A DNA stretch of 64,000 nt from NCBI GenBank assembly GCA_017473435.1, contig JAFULG010000065.1:35030-99029 (forward strand), in the 5' to 3' direction. Origin of the DNA: Clostridia bacterium. GTDB taxonomy: Bacteria; Bacillota; Clostridia; Oscillospirales; Acutalibacteraceae. Shown piece by piece: positions 32,911-42,102 of this stretch. The position numbers and the translations under genes are program-made. The notes beneath the pieces were generated by a model that worked only from the letters and a program-made list of their open reading frames with translations, made no database searches and was not told the origin of the DNA. Within the stretch, counting starts at the first letter, position 1. Every line of letters begins with the position of its first letter.

Positions 32911-33882
32911 ATGAAAAAGAAAATTATCATCGCCGTTACGGCTGTGCTTGTAATCGCGGCAGTAATTGCTGCCGCTGTCACCCTTAATGCCAAGCCCTTT
33001 GCCAAGGACAAGGCTGACACCGAGGAGCTTTACAGACAAAATGTTGCCTCAGTCGGCTACGAAAACGCAATAGATACCGCAATGCCCCAGACAGAGCTTT
33101 ATAACACCATCAAGTATCACTTTGAAGCTCCCCTCGAAGAGGGCAAGACCGAAAAGAAGGCTATCGTTTTAGGCTATGACGGCTGCCGTGCAGATATCCT
33201 TGCAGAAATTGACGAGGCAAACAGCGGTATCAAGGCACTGACAAAAGACGGAGCAAAGCTTCTTCTTTCCTACTGCGGCGGTGTGAACTATCCCGAAAAG
33301 AACACTCAGGACACCTCAACCGCTCCCGGTTGGTGCTCAATTCTTACAGGCGTATGGGCAGACGTTCACGGCATCACGGGTAATGACATTACCAAGACAA
33401 TGGACACAAAGACGCTTCTCACCTCACTTGTTGAGGATAAAGTCGCAGATTCATCAACCTTCATCACAAGATGGAAGGGTCATTTTGACAGAAAGAACGC
33501 AACCTACCTTGAAGAAAAGGCATACTGCGAGAAAAACAACCTTCCCGTATCCTTCAACAGATGCGAAAATGATGCTGCATCTCACGCCTATACTCTTGAG
33601 GAAATCAAGAAGGCTGACTGTGCTGACTTTATTTTCGTAATCTATGAGCCCACCGACGGCACAGGTCACGATAACGGCTTTTCCTTTAACAACCCCGAAT
33701 ACAAGGCAGCCTTCAAGACCCAGGATGCTTATGCACTTGAAGCAATCAATGCAATCAAGGCAAGACCGACCTATGAAAATGAGGATTGGCTGATTATCAT
33801 TACTGCTGACCACGGCGGTATCGGCACAGGCCACGGTAAGGAGAGCATCCAGGAAAGAATGACCTTTGCAGTTGTACTGTAA
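32911..33882 (+). CDS. Membrane-anchored alkaline-phosphatase-superfamily protein
   Basis: A 323-residue protein with an N-terminal helix (about residues 5-24) that anchors or exports it. The phosphatase/phosphodiesterase-type fold is seen in VLGYDGCRAD (about 89-98), STAPGWCSILTG with the likely Thr/Ser nucleophile region, and the metal motif IITADHGGIGTGHG near the C-terminus. ATG 32911 follows TAGGAG; a frame to 32818 extends into the IS110 flank. The C-terminus is abrupt, and its stop codon overlaps the start of repeat copy 8, so a short 3' truncation is possible. The substrate is unknown. Confidence 0.78.
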   Translation: MKKKIIIAVTAVLVIAAVIAAAVTLNAKPFAKDKADTEELYRQNVASVGYENAIDTAMPQTELYNTIKYHFEAPLEEGKTEKKAIVLGYDGCRADILAEIDEANSGIKALTKDGAKLLLSYCGGVNYPEKNTQDTSTAPGWCSILTGVWADVHGITGNDITKTMDTKTLLTSLVEDKVADSSTFITRWKGHFDRKNATYLEEKAYCEKNNLPVSFNRCENDAASHAYTLEEIKKADCADFIFVIYEPTDGTGHDNGFSFNNPEYKAAFKTQDAYALEAINAIKARPTYENEDWLIIITADHGGIGTGHGKESIQERMTFAVVL

Positions 33883-33940
33883 CAAGTAAAGTTCTTTGAT
33901 TACTTTCTTACAAGAAAGTAATGCCAGACCGGCGAGGTCA
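33881..33940 (+). repeat. Gene-end palindromic repeat, copy 8
   Basis: Starts within the stop codon of the phosphatase gene. Hairpin ATTACTTTCTT/AAGAAAGTAAT; GC end GACCGGCGAGGTC. Confidence 0.85.
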
Positions 33941-33953
33941 TAATAAATAAGTA

Positions 33954-33993
33954 AGCACCGTTTTGGTTTTAACCTCAACGGTGCCTTTTTTGT
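33954..33993. terminator. Bidirectional terminator
   Basis: GCACCGTT (33955-33962) pairs with AACGGTGC (33977-33984), followed by CTTTTTTG; between the phosphatase and blaR1 ends. Confidence 0.8.
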
Positions 33994-33995
33994 GT

Positions 33996-36512
33996 TTACT
34001 TTTCTTCGAGAAGGTAGGTTGCCCAGGCTTCTTCCGTAAGTTTGCAGTTAACGGGAGTTATTTTAAAGGTATTTAACGCATAGCCCTCAGCACCCGAAAC
34101 GAGGGTTACTTTCAGTTTAAACTGTACCTCTCTTCCGTCTTTAACGGCAGTTATAACAATATCAGTTTCTGCAGGTGGTGTTTCATTCTCATAAAAATCA
34201 GGTGTCCATATAACCTTTTTCTCTCCGTCATCATCACCGTAAAATCTGTTTTCAACCGTTATTCCCCCGTTTGTTGCTTCTGCCGATTCAATTTCGTAAT
34301 CTTCGGGGAGAAGATACTCTGTCATATACCACCATGTTCCGCCGGCGAAAGGGTTATAACTCCATAGTGCATCGGATCTATACTCTTCATTTTCAAAAAA
34401 AGCCTTGACTTCTTCAGAATTTTTAACTTCAAATATCGGAATACTTTCTTCTTTCTCTCCAATGAACCACATTTCATTACAGCTTTCATTAAAGCAGATT
34501 ACATTTCCCATTGCCGAATCATGGTAAGAAACTGCAAGCTGATATTCCATAAGATCGTTCAAATCTTCTGCCGAACGGTGAGCATAAAAGCCATCGGAAA
34601 ACTTCAAATTTTCAAAAAATTTCAACAACAAGCCACTTTCTGTAAAGTTCGTACTTTCAAACACAGTTTTTCCGTTTTTTACAACTAAAAATTGGGCTAA
34701 ATTATCTAAGAATTTATTAACATCGGATATCCCGCTGTCAAGTTCAGTTATACTCAATTCTTTGCTTCCATTTTCCGCCTCAGACAACTCAAAGCTATAC
34801 CCGTTGGGATAGCTTGCAATCACAAGGTCGTCGGCACGAAGGGTATAATAGGTTGAAAGAGCCTTTTTGCCCACCATTGAAATTGTAAGGTTGAACACCT
34901 TCTCCTCACCGTCGCAGATAACGGGAATTTCAATATTATACACGCCCGGGTTTTCTACAAAAAGCGGACTCCAGGAAATGCCCTCAAGACCCTTTTCCTC
35001 ATCGGTAATACGGGTAATATTGCCCTCACCCGTAACCTCGCCGTTGATTTTGTACTTTTCATCGACATAAATATTGATTGCATAGTTGCCCCAGGCACTG
35101 CTTGCAAGATTGAACTCCCACACAAGGGCATTGGTCATATAGGGTCTTTCGGTGAAGAATGCCCTTGCCTGCTCCGCCTCAATCACGGCGTAATCCTTGC
35201 TTCTTACGGATGTACCGTTAGCCTTGAATCTCACCATATACATTTTCTGAAAATTATCGTGGAATAATATTCTTATCTTCCACTCACTGCCGTAGTTAAC
35301 ATCTATGCTGCCGCTTGTCTGCGGCTCATGCATCGGGTTAACCACACCGTCGGCAAGTCGGCCGAGAGTAAGCGTATTCAGAAAGGACGAAACCTCGCTG
35401 TGAGAAAAGACATCTTCTATTTTCGCCTCGAAGTAGTCATCGACTGTGCTTGTTCCGTGATAAATTTTATAGCTGCTTGCCGAGAAAACAATATCATCAA
35501 GGTCAGAGAATGTTAATTCGGAAATCTCATCGATGCCGTTGATATAATCATTCCCCCCATTCACACCCTTCGGGTCGGTCATAAAGCAAAGGGCAAGAAC
35601 AACGCTGACAACAACCGCAATCAGAATTATCCAGAAGGCGGGCTTTTTATAGTTAAGTACGCTTTTGATTCTCTTTTTTACGCCTACCTCACCGAAGGCT
35701 ACGGGACAGGCGGAAATCATTCTGTGGCCGACGGAGCAGGAAAGCAGAGCCTCGGAATAAGCCTTTTTGTCGGTGCCTTCCATATCGCGTATCACCTTTT
35801 CGTCACAGGCAAGCTCTATGTCACGGCAAAGGAGAATATATGAAAGCCACAGCACGGGATTGAACCAATAGACAGCCAAAAGCACAAAGCCGAGAGGCTT
35901 CCACAAATGGTCTTTTCTCTTAAGGTGTGCCCTCTCGTGCCGCAAAACAAGCTCTGCCGTGTCCTCGTCCATATCCGAGGGAAGATAGATCCGCGGACGG
36001 AAAACGCCTAAAATAAAGGGGCTTTTCACGCTGTCGCAAAGCCACACATTTTCCCTTAAGGGTATTGCCGTGCGGACGGTGTGCCTTAACCTTATGTAGC
36101 TGATAAGAGCGTAAAGGAGCATTATCCCGACGCCGATAAGCCAGATGTCGGCGGCAAACCTAAAGTCACGCTGAAACGCCTTAACATTGTCAACGGTAAC
36201 GGTGCTGTTGAAATACTCCGAATATGCAGGATTATCAACAAGTCCGAAGGATGTATTGTTAATCATATCGGTGGCAGTGTTAATTGTAAAAATCTCTTGC
36301 GGAATTGCTTCTTTACTCGGTATAAGGCTCAATGCACTTTCAATTGAGAATGGACAAATCAATCTTATCGCCACAAGTGCCCACAGTGCAACAACAAGCC
36401 ACTTGGGTGACTTTTTGAAAATAAATCTGAAAAGTATAATTGCAAGGGCGAAAACCGATGCACTTATGCTTATGTTTAAAAGATGAAGAAAAAGGGACAT
36501 AATATCCATCAT
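33996..36512 (-). CDS. BlaR1/MecR1-type M56 sensor peptidase with duplicated extracellular module
   Basis: An 838-residue membrane metalloprotease paired with a BlaI repressor. The N-terminal part has four or five helices and the zinc motif HERAH (192-196), with a last helix at about 292-312. The extracellular part (about 313-838) is not a penicillin-binding sensor. It carries two similar modules, each with a Trp-rich strand, W(S/T)P..(F/V)EN and a closing VNL/VTLVSG strand (about 460-590 and 700-830). The ligand is therefore unclear. It lies downstream of blaI and overlaps its stop by 1 bp; cleavage of BlaI is the expected output. Confidence 0.85.
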   Translation of the reverse strand: MMDIMSLFLHLLNISISASVFALAIILFRFIFKKSPKWLVVALWALVAIRLICPFSIESALSLIPSKEAIPQEIFTINTATDMINNTSFGLVDNPAYSEYFNSTVTVDNVKAFQRDFRFAADIWLIGVGIMLLYALISYIRLRHTVRTAIPLRENVWLCDSVKSPFILGVFRPRIYLPSDMDEDTAELVLRHERAHLKRKDHLWKPLGFVLLAVYWFNPVLWLSYILLCRDIELACDEKVIRDMEGTDKKAYSEALLSCSVGHRMISACPVAFGEVGVKKRIKSVLNYKKPAFWIILIAVVVSVVLALCFMTDPKGVNGGNDYINGIDEISELTFSDLDDIVFSASSYKIYHGTSTVDDYFEAKIEDVFSHSEVSSFLNTLTLGRLADGVVNPMHEPQTSGSIDVNYGSEWKIRILFHDNFQKMYMVRFKANGTSVRSKDYAVIEAEQARAFFTERPYMTNALVWEFNLASSAWGNYAINIYVDEKYKINGEVTGEGNITRITDEEKGLEGISWSPLFVENPGVYNIEIPVICDGEEKVFNLTISMVGKKALSTYYTLRADDLVIASYPNGYSFELSEAENGSKELSITELDSGISDVNKFLDNLAQFLVVKNGKTVFESTNFTESGLLLKFFENLKFSDGFYAHRSAEDLNDLMEYQLAVSYHDSAMGNVICFNESCNEMWFIGEKEESIPIFEVKNSEEVKAFFENEEYRSDALWSYNPFAGGTWWYMTEYLLPEDYEIESAEATNGGITVENRFYGDDDGEKKVIWTPDFYENETPPAETDIVITAVKDGREVQFKLKVTLVSGAEGYALNTFKITPVNCKLTEEAWATYLLEEK

Positions 36513-36874
36513 TACACCTCCTCAAACTTATCAAGAAGCTCACGTATCTCCTTCAGATCCTTTTGTGAAATTGCCTTACGCTTTGTAAAGGCGGCAATAA
36601 AGGCAGGCAGAGAGCCCTTGAAGTTTTCCTCAACAAACTGCTCACTCTGACGGGAGTTAAGCTCCTGCTTTGAAACGAGAGAGGTCACAACCCCCTTTTC
36701 GTTTCGGAATATTCCCCTTTCGCAAAGCTTTTTCAAAACGGTATAGGTGGTGCTTTTTTTCCAGGTAAGCTCCTTTTCGCATAATTTAACAAGCTCGCCC
36801 GATGTTAAGGGCTCGTTTTCCCATATAATATCAGCAAAGCGACTTTCAACAGCACCGAGACGGATTTCTTCCAT
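36512..36874 (-). CDS. blaI: BlaI/MecI/CopY-family repressor
   Basis: A 120-residue winged-helix repressor that binds a dyad operator and is removed by proteolysis. The N-terminal domain has the family pattern DIIWENEPLTSGELVKLCEKELTWKKSTTYTVLKKLCERGI (about 14-54, quoted by content), with the recognition helix STTYTVLKKL. The dimerisation domain follows. It precedes blaR1 with a 1-bp overlap. Two matching operators overlap its promoter, so it should repress its own operon. Confidence 0.92.
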   Translation of the reverse strand: MEEIRLGAVESRFADIIWENEPLTSGELVKLCEKELTWKKSTTYTVLKKLCERGIFRNEKGVVTSLVSKQELNSRQSEQFVEENFKGSLPAFIAAFTKRKAISQKDLKEIRELLDKFEEV

Positions 36875-36891
36875 AATATCACTCCTTTTGG

Positions 36892-36946
36892 GTCTATTAC
36901 CTATAGACTACACCTTTAGTCTATCATCTATAGACCGATTTGTCAA
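36892..36946 (-). promoter_or_regulatory. blaI promoter with two dyad operators
   Basis: Minus strand TTGACA (36941-36946), 17-nt spacer, TAGACT (36918-36923). Dyads GTCTAT-N5-ATAGAC at 36892-36908 and 36919-36935 overlap the spacer, the -10 and the start, with 27-bp spacing. Confidence 0.85.
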
Positions 36947-37023
36947 GTAAAATTTTCACATAAAATCCCTCGCCACGCCAATAATATAATAAAATTTAAC
37001 TTTAGGTCGGGTGACATTTAACT

Positions 37024-38559
37024 TTGAGTGAATATGTAATTGAAATGCTGGGCATCACAAAGGTATTTCCCGGTATAATTGCCAATGACAACATAACTCT
37101 GCAGCTTAAAAAGGGTGAAATACACGCTCTTTTAGGAGAAAACGGAGCAGGTAAAAGCACACTTATGTCAATCCTCTTCGGTCTGTACAAGCCTGAAAAG
37201 GGTGAAATCAGAAAAAACGGTGATGCCGTAAGCATAAAAAATCCCAACGCCGCTACCTATCACGGCATCGGTATGGTGCATCAGCACTTCAAGCTTGTTG
37301 ATGTTTTCACCGTGCTTGAAAATATCATTCTCGGCTCAGAGACTACAAAATACGGCTTCTTAAGTAAAAACGATGCAAGAAAAAAGGTCCTCGCTCTTTC
37401 AGAAAAATACGGTCTTTCCGTTGACCCTGATATTAAGGTGGAAAATCTCACCGTAGGTATGCAGCAGAGAGTGGAAATTCTCAAAATGCTCTACCGCGAA
37501 AATGATATACTTATTTTTGACGAGCCTACAGCGGTGCTTACTCCGAAGGAAATTGAGGAGCTTCTTAAAACAATGAAAAGCTTCCGTGAGGAGGGTAAGT
37601 CAATTCTTTTCATCACCCATAAGCTTGACGAAATCTTTGCCGTAGCCGACAGAGTGACGGTGCTTCGCAAGGGTAAGTGCGTAGGCACGGTGAACACAAA
37701 GGACACGGATAAAAACACCCTTTCGCAGATGATGGTAGGCAGACCCGTTGAGCTTAAGGTAAAAAAAGACAAGGCAAAGCCCCGCGAAACAATTTTGCAG
37801 GTTGAAAATATAAATGTACCCTCACGGCTTCACAAGGGTAAGCTTGCCGTAAAAAATGCAAGCTTCACGGTACACAGCGGTGAAATTCTCTGCATCGCAG
37901 GCATCGACGGCAACGGTCAGTCGGAGCTTGTGGGCGGTATTACGGGACTTGACAGAATTACGGGCGGTAAGGTTACCGCCCTCGGTCAGGATATCACTCA
38001 CCTGCCTATACGCAACCGCAACTCCGACTTTTTAAGCCACATTCCCGAGGACAGACACAAGCACGGACTGGTGCTCGACTTTCCCCTGATGTATAACTTT
38101 GTGCTTCAGCGTTACTTTGAAAGTGATTTTCAGCACCTCGGCTTTATTAAAACCGATGCAATAAAAAGCTATTCCGAGGGACTGATTGACGCCTTTGATG
38201 TACGCTCGGCGGAGGGCACAGGTACAATTACCCGAAGTATGTCGGGCGGTAATCAGCAAAAGGCTGTCATCGCAAGAGAATTTGACCGCGGAAAACCGCT
38301 GATAATTGCTGTTCAGCCTACCCGCGGTCTTGACGTAGGTGCGATTGAATATATCCACTCACAGCTTGTCAGAAAGCGCGACGAGGGTCACGGAGTTCTG
38401 CTTGTATCCCTTGAGCTTGACGAGGTTATGAACCTTTCTGACAGAATACTTGTTATCCATGAGGGCGAAATTGTCGGAGAGTTCAGCCCTGAAAATACAT
38501 CTGCCCGTGAAATCGGACTTTATATGGCAGGTACAAAGGGAGGTGCTGACTGTGAATAA
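37024..38559 (+). CDS. Nucleoside ABC transporter ATP-binding protein (YufO/NupO-type)
   Basis: A 511-residue protein with two fused ABC domains, energising nucleoside uptake. Domain 1 has Walker A GENGAGKSTL (about 39-48), signature LTVGMQQR and Walker B ILIFDEPTA. Domain 2 has a weak Walker A (GIDGNGQSEL) and a signature MSGGNQQK. This layout is that of the BMP-type (YufNOPQ) transporters. The start is TTG 37024 with a modest GGGTGA upstream. The permease gene begins inside its last codons. No substrate-binding lipoprotein gene is adjacent. Confidence 0.88.
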   Translation: MSEYVIEMLGITKVFPGIIANDNITLQLKKGEIHALLGENGAGKSTLMSILFGLYKPEKGEIRKNGDAVSIKNPNAATYHGIGMVHQHFKLVDVFTVLENIILGSETTKYGFLSKNDARKKVLALSEKYGLSVDPDIKVENLTVGMQQRVEILKMLYRENDILIFDEPTAVLTPKEIEELLKTMKSFREEGKSILFITHKLDEIFAVADRVTVLRKGKCVGTVNTKDTDKNTLSQMMVGRPVELKVKKDKAKPRETILQVENINVPSRLHKGKLAVKNASFTVHSGEILCIAGIDGNGQSELVGGITGLDRITGGKVTALGQDITHLPIRNRNSDFLSHIPEDRHKHGLVLDFPLMYNFVLQRYFESDFQHLGFIKTDAIKSYSEGLIDAFDVRSAEGTGTITRSMSGGNQQKAVIAREFDRGKPLIIAVQPTRGLDVGAIEYIHSQLVRKRDEGHGVLLVSLELDEVMNLSDRILVIHEGEIVGEFSPENTSAREIGLYMAGTKGGADCE

Positions 38560-39727
38560 AAGAAATTTCCCCTCTCCCCTTTTAAAAAATGACGGTTGGA
38601 AATCAGCTCTTCCTGCCCTTATCTCGATATGCGCAGGACTTTTCACGGGTTGTATGATCATTCTCGCCGTAGCCGTAAGCGATTCTGAAATCAGTATAAA
38701 ATCAGGCTTCGAGGCGGTAAAGCTCATACTTTTCGGCACCTTCGCAAAGGGCAGAGATGCCTCAGGTGATCTTGTTTTCAGCCTTTCCGAGAGCAATGCA
38801 GGCAACCTTCTTTTCAGAGCAACACCCGTGATTATGACGGGGCTTTCCGTTGCTTTCGCCTTTAAGTCAGGTCTTTTCAACATCGGTGCCGCAGGTCAGT
38901 ACCTTTTGGGAACGTCGGCAACGCTGATAACTGCTCTTTCTCTTCCCGTGTCAATTCCGCGATGGCTTGTGTGGCTGCTTGCTTTTGTTGCAGGAATGAC
39001 AGCCGGAGCCCTTTGGGGTGTAATACCCGGCATTCTTAAGGCATACCTTAATATCAACGAGGTGCTTTCATGCATTATGACAAATTGGATTGCCGCCAAT
39101 ATTGTCACCTGGATTTTCGAGGACAGTCCTCTGCGAAACGCCGGACAATCGGGTAAAATCGGATATATTAAGCCAACCTCAATGGCAGGTGTTTCCACAG
39201 CAAAGCTGGGACTTGACCGTATTTTCCCCGACTCTCAGGTAAACGGAGGCATACTTGTTGCGATACTGTTTGCCGTTGCGGTTTATATCCTTCTTTCCAA
39301 AACCGTCCCCGGCTTTGAAATACGTATCTGCGGAAGCAACCGTGACGCCGCAAGATACGCAGGTATAAGCGAAAAGAGACTTACCGTTTTTTCAATGGCT
39401 TTTTCAGGCGCTCTTGCCGCAGGCGGTGCTGCGCTTTATTACCTTTCGGGAGAAACAGAATTTTTCTGGTCAACCTATCAGTCACTCCCGAAGGAAGGCT
39501 TTAACGGCATTCCCGTTGCTTTGCTTGCCTCGAATAATCCTATTGCAGTTATTTTCACAGGCTGCTTTATGTCGTCCTTGTCTGTTGCAGGTCAGCAGAT
39601 TAAAAATCTTACCTCCTACAATGAATTCATCACAGACATTGTGATTGCCGTAATTGTATATCTATCAGCCTTCTCATTTTTCATAAGCCGTCTGATAGCT
39701 TCAAAAAACAGAAAGGAGGTAAGATGA
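38552..39727 (+). CDS. Nucleoside ABC transporter permease (YufP/NupP-type)
   Basis: A 391-residue membrane protein with about eight to ten helices. It has the branched-chain-type permease core with FNIGAAGQYLLG (about 107-118) and the cytoplasmic EAA-like loop GSNRDAARYAGIS (about 260-272). I chose GTG 38552, which overlaps the ATPase gene by 8 bp and follows AGGGAGG at 8 nt; the open frame extends further upstream inside the ATPase gene. It pairs with the second permease at 39729. Confidence 0.88.
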   Translation: MNKRNFPSPLLKNDGWKSALPALISICAGLFTGCMIILAVAVSDSEISIKSGFEAVKLILFGTFAKGRDASGDLVFSLSESNAGNLLFRATPVIMTGLSVAFAFKSGLFNIGAAGQYLLGTSATLITALSLPVSIPRWLVWLLAFVAGMTAGALWGVIPGILKAYLNINEVLSCIMTNWIAANIVTWIFEDSPLRNAGQSGKIGYIKPTSMAGVSTAKLGLDRIFPDSQVNGGILVAILFAVAVYILLSKTVPGFEIRICGSNRDAARYAGISEKRLTVFSMAFSGALAAGGAALYYLSGETEFFWSTYQSLPKEGFNGIPVALLASNNPIAVIFTGCFMSSLSVAGQQIKNLTSYNEFITDIVIAVIVYLSAFSFFISRLIASKNRKEVR

Positions 39728-39728
39728 T

Positions 39729-40739
39729 TTGACCTTTCTCATTCAGCAGACAGTAATTTACGCCGTACCGCTTATGCTTGTAGCCCTTGCCGGCGTTTTC
39801 GCAGAAAGAAGCGGTATTGTCAACCTTGCCCTCGAGGGTATTATGATTATCGGTGCCTTTACGGGTGTGCTTTTTATCAATATTATGCAAAATGGCGGAG
39901 CTTTTACAAAGGATAACGCTATGACCCTTATGCTCATTACTATGCTTGTTTGCGCCCTTGCAGGTATACTTTTCTCCCTGCTTTTATCCTTCGCCTCGGT
40001 TAATCTTCAGGCTAATCAGACCATAAGCGGTACTGCCCTTAACCTTCTTGCCCCTGCGATTGTGCTTTTTCTTATTAACCTGATTGCAAATCAGAATGTG
40101 CTTTCTATGGCAGAAGGCGACGCCTCAACCTGGTTTATGATAAGAAAAAAAGCGCTGGGCTTTGACACCGGAAAGGACTACGGCTTTTTTCTTGAAACCT
40201 TCTTTTTCAAAAATTATCCCGCAGATTATATATGCATATTGATTTTTGTGCTGCTTTCAATTATACTTTATAAGACAAGGTTCGGCTTAAGGCTTCGCGC
40301 CTGCGGAGAAAACCCCCACGCCGCTGACTCTCTCGGTATCAACGTAAGAAAAATGCGTTACCTCGGCACGGGAATTTCAGGCGCTCTCGCCTCAACGGGC
40401 GGATTTGTTTTTGCTCTTACCACAGCTAACGCTTCAAGCACGGGCGACGTTGCAGGCTTCGGCTTTCTTGCCCTTGCAGTTATGATTTTCGGAAACTGGA
40501 AACCACTTAATATTGCCGCCGCCTCTCTGCTTTTTGGCGTATTCAAATGCATTGCCGCCGCGTATTCAACCCTTGACCTTAACGGCGACGGAAACTTTCT
40601 GCTTGCACAGGCAGGAATCAGCACGAATTTTTACCGTATGCTCCCCTATCTTATCACTCTGCTTGTTCTTGCATTTACCTCAAAAAACTCAAGAGCACCT
40701 AAAGCGGCAGGTTTTCCTTATGATAAGGGAAAAAGATAA
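39729..40739 (+). CDS. Nucleoside ABC transporter permease (YufQ/NupQ-type)
   Basis: The second permease, 336 residues with about eight helices. The motifs ERSGIVNLALEG (about 28-39) and CGENPHAADSLGINVRKMRYLGT (about 195-217; coupling loop, quoted in part) are typical. The start is TTG 39729, 10 nt after AAAGGAGG and 1 nt after the upstream stop. It is followed by a nucleoside phosphorylase gene, which supports nucleosides as substrate. Confidence 0.87.
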   Translation: MTFLIQQTVIYAVPLMLVALAGVFAERSGIVNLALEGIMIIGAFTGVLFINIMQNGGAFTKDNAMTLMLITMLVCALAGILFSLLLSFASVNLQANQTISGTALNLLAPAIVLFLINLIANQNVLSMAEGDASTWFMIRKKALGFDTGKDYGFFLETFFFKNYPADYICILIFVLLSIILYKTRFGLRLRACGENPHAADSLGINVRKMRYLGTGISGALASTGGFVFALTTANASSTGDVAGFGFLALAVMIFGNWKPLNIAAASLLFGVFKCIAAAYSTLDLNGDGNFLLAQAGISTNFYRMLPYLITLLVLAFTSKNSRAPKAAGFPYDKGKR

Positions 40740-40766
40740 AAAATTTTTACAAAAGGATATGATAAA

Positions 40767-42068
40767 ATGCGAATTTATGATATAATTTCTCATAAGCGTG
40801 ATAATAAGGCGCTTACTGATGAAGAGATCCGCTTTTTTGTAAGCTCCTACGTAAAGGGCGAAATTGAACACTACCACGCCGCCGCCCTGCTTATGGCGAT
40901 TTACCTCAACGGTATGAATGAAAGAGAAACCGTAACCCTCACCCTCGAAATGGCTAAAAGCGGCGATATGCTTGATTTAAGCGGTATTGACGGCATAACC
41001 GTTGACAAGCATTCAACAGGCGGTGTAGGTGATAAAACTACTCTCATCGTTGCTCCCATTGTCGCTTCTCTCGGACTCAAAACTGCTAAAATGAGCGGAC
41101 GTGGACTCGGACACACCGGTGGAACTATTGACAAGCTTGAGTCTATCCCCGGCTTTAAAACAGCTCTTTCACCTGAGGATTTTATCAGGAACGTAAAGGA
41201 GCACGACATCTGCGTAGTCGGTCAGACCGGAGATCTTGCCCCTGCCGATAAGATGATTTATGCCCTGCGTGATGCAACCGCAACAGTAGGCTCAATGCCG
41301 CTTATTGCGTCAAGTATTATGAGCAAAAAGCTTGCCGCAGGTGCTTCCTGCATTGTTCTCGATGTTAAAACAGGAAGCGGTGCTTTTATGAAAACTCCCG
41401 AAGAAGCCGAAGAGCTTTCGCGGAAAATGGTTGATATAGGCAAACGTGCCGGCAGGCGTGTTGCCGCAGTTATTTCCGATATGGATACTCCCCTTGGCAG
41501 AAACATCGGCAACAGTCTTGAAGTGATTGAAGCCGTAGAAGTGCTTAAGGGCAAGGGAAGCGCCGACCTTAAAGAGGTCTGCCTTGTTCTGGCAGGCAAC
41601 ATAATTTCCCTTGCTGAAAGCATCAGCTATAACGAGGGTTATGAAAAAGCAAAGCGTCAGCTTGAAATCGGTGCGGCATACGAAAAGTTCAGGGAGTTTA
41701 TATCAGCTCAAGGCGGCTCTCTTAAGGAAATTGACAACCCTGAGCTTTTTCCTGAGGCTGAATTCAAACACGATGTGCTTTGTAAAAAAGACGGCTATAT
41801 TACAAAAATGAACGCCGAAAAGATAGGCTCATCAAGCGTAATCCTCGGCGCAGGCAGAGTTAAAAAAGAGGATAGTATTGATCATTCGGCAGGAATTATA
41901 CTTCATAAAAAAACAGGTGATATTGTAAAAGAGGGCGAAGCCCTTGCTACTCTTTACACAAACCGAAGGGAAACTATCGCTTCTGCCGAAAAGCTTTTCC
42001 TTGAAGCGCTCACCGTCAACATTGAAAAGAAAGAGGAGTCCCCTCTTATATATAAAATTATAAGCTGA
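40767..42068 (+). CDS. pdp: Pyrimidine-nucleoside phosphorylase
   Basis: Cleaves uridine, deoxyuridine and thymidine with phosphate to base and (deoxy)ribose-1-phosphate. The 433-residue protein has the family signature SGRGLGHTGGTIDKLESIPG (about 110-129) and the phosphate-site KHSTGGVGDK (about 80-89). Length fits the homodimeric family. It follows the nucleoside importer genes by 27 nt with AAAAGGAT upstream, so uptake and breakdown are joined. Deoxyribose-phosphate aldolase and cytidine deaminase are not in the cluster. Confidence 0.93.
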   Translation: MRIYDIISHKRDNKALTDEEIRFFVSSYVKGEIEHYHAAALLMAIYLNGMNERETVTLTLEMAKSGDMLDLSGIDGITVDKHSTGGVGDKTTLIVAPIVASLGLKTAKMSGRGLGHTGGTIDKLESIPGFKTALSPEDFIRNVKEHDICVVGQTGDLAPADKMIYALRDATATVGSMPLIASSIMSKKLAAGASCIVLDVKTGSGAFMKTPEEAEELSRKMVDIGKRAGRRVAAVISDMDTPLGRNIGNSLEVIEAVEVLKGKGSADLKEVCLVLAGNIISLAESISYNEGYEKAKRQLEIGAAYEKFREFISAQGGSLKEIDNPELFPEAEFKHDVLCKKDGYITKMNAEKIGSSSVILGAGRVKKEDSIDHSAGIILHKKTGDIVKEGEALATLYTNRRETIASAEKLFLEALTVNIEKKEESPLIYKIIS

Positions 42069-42102
42069 CAGTAAAAAGCTGCTGTCACGAAAGGAAAACA
42101 TT

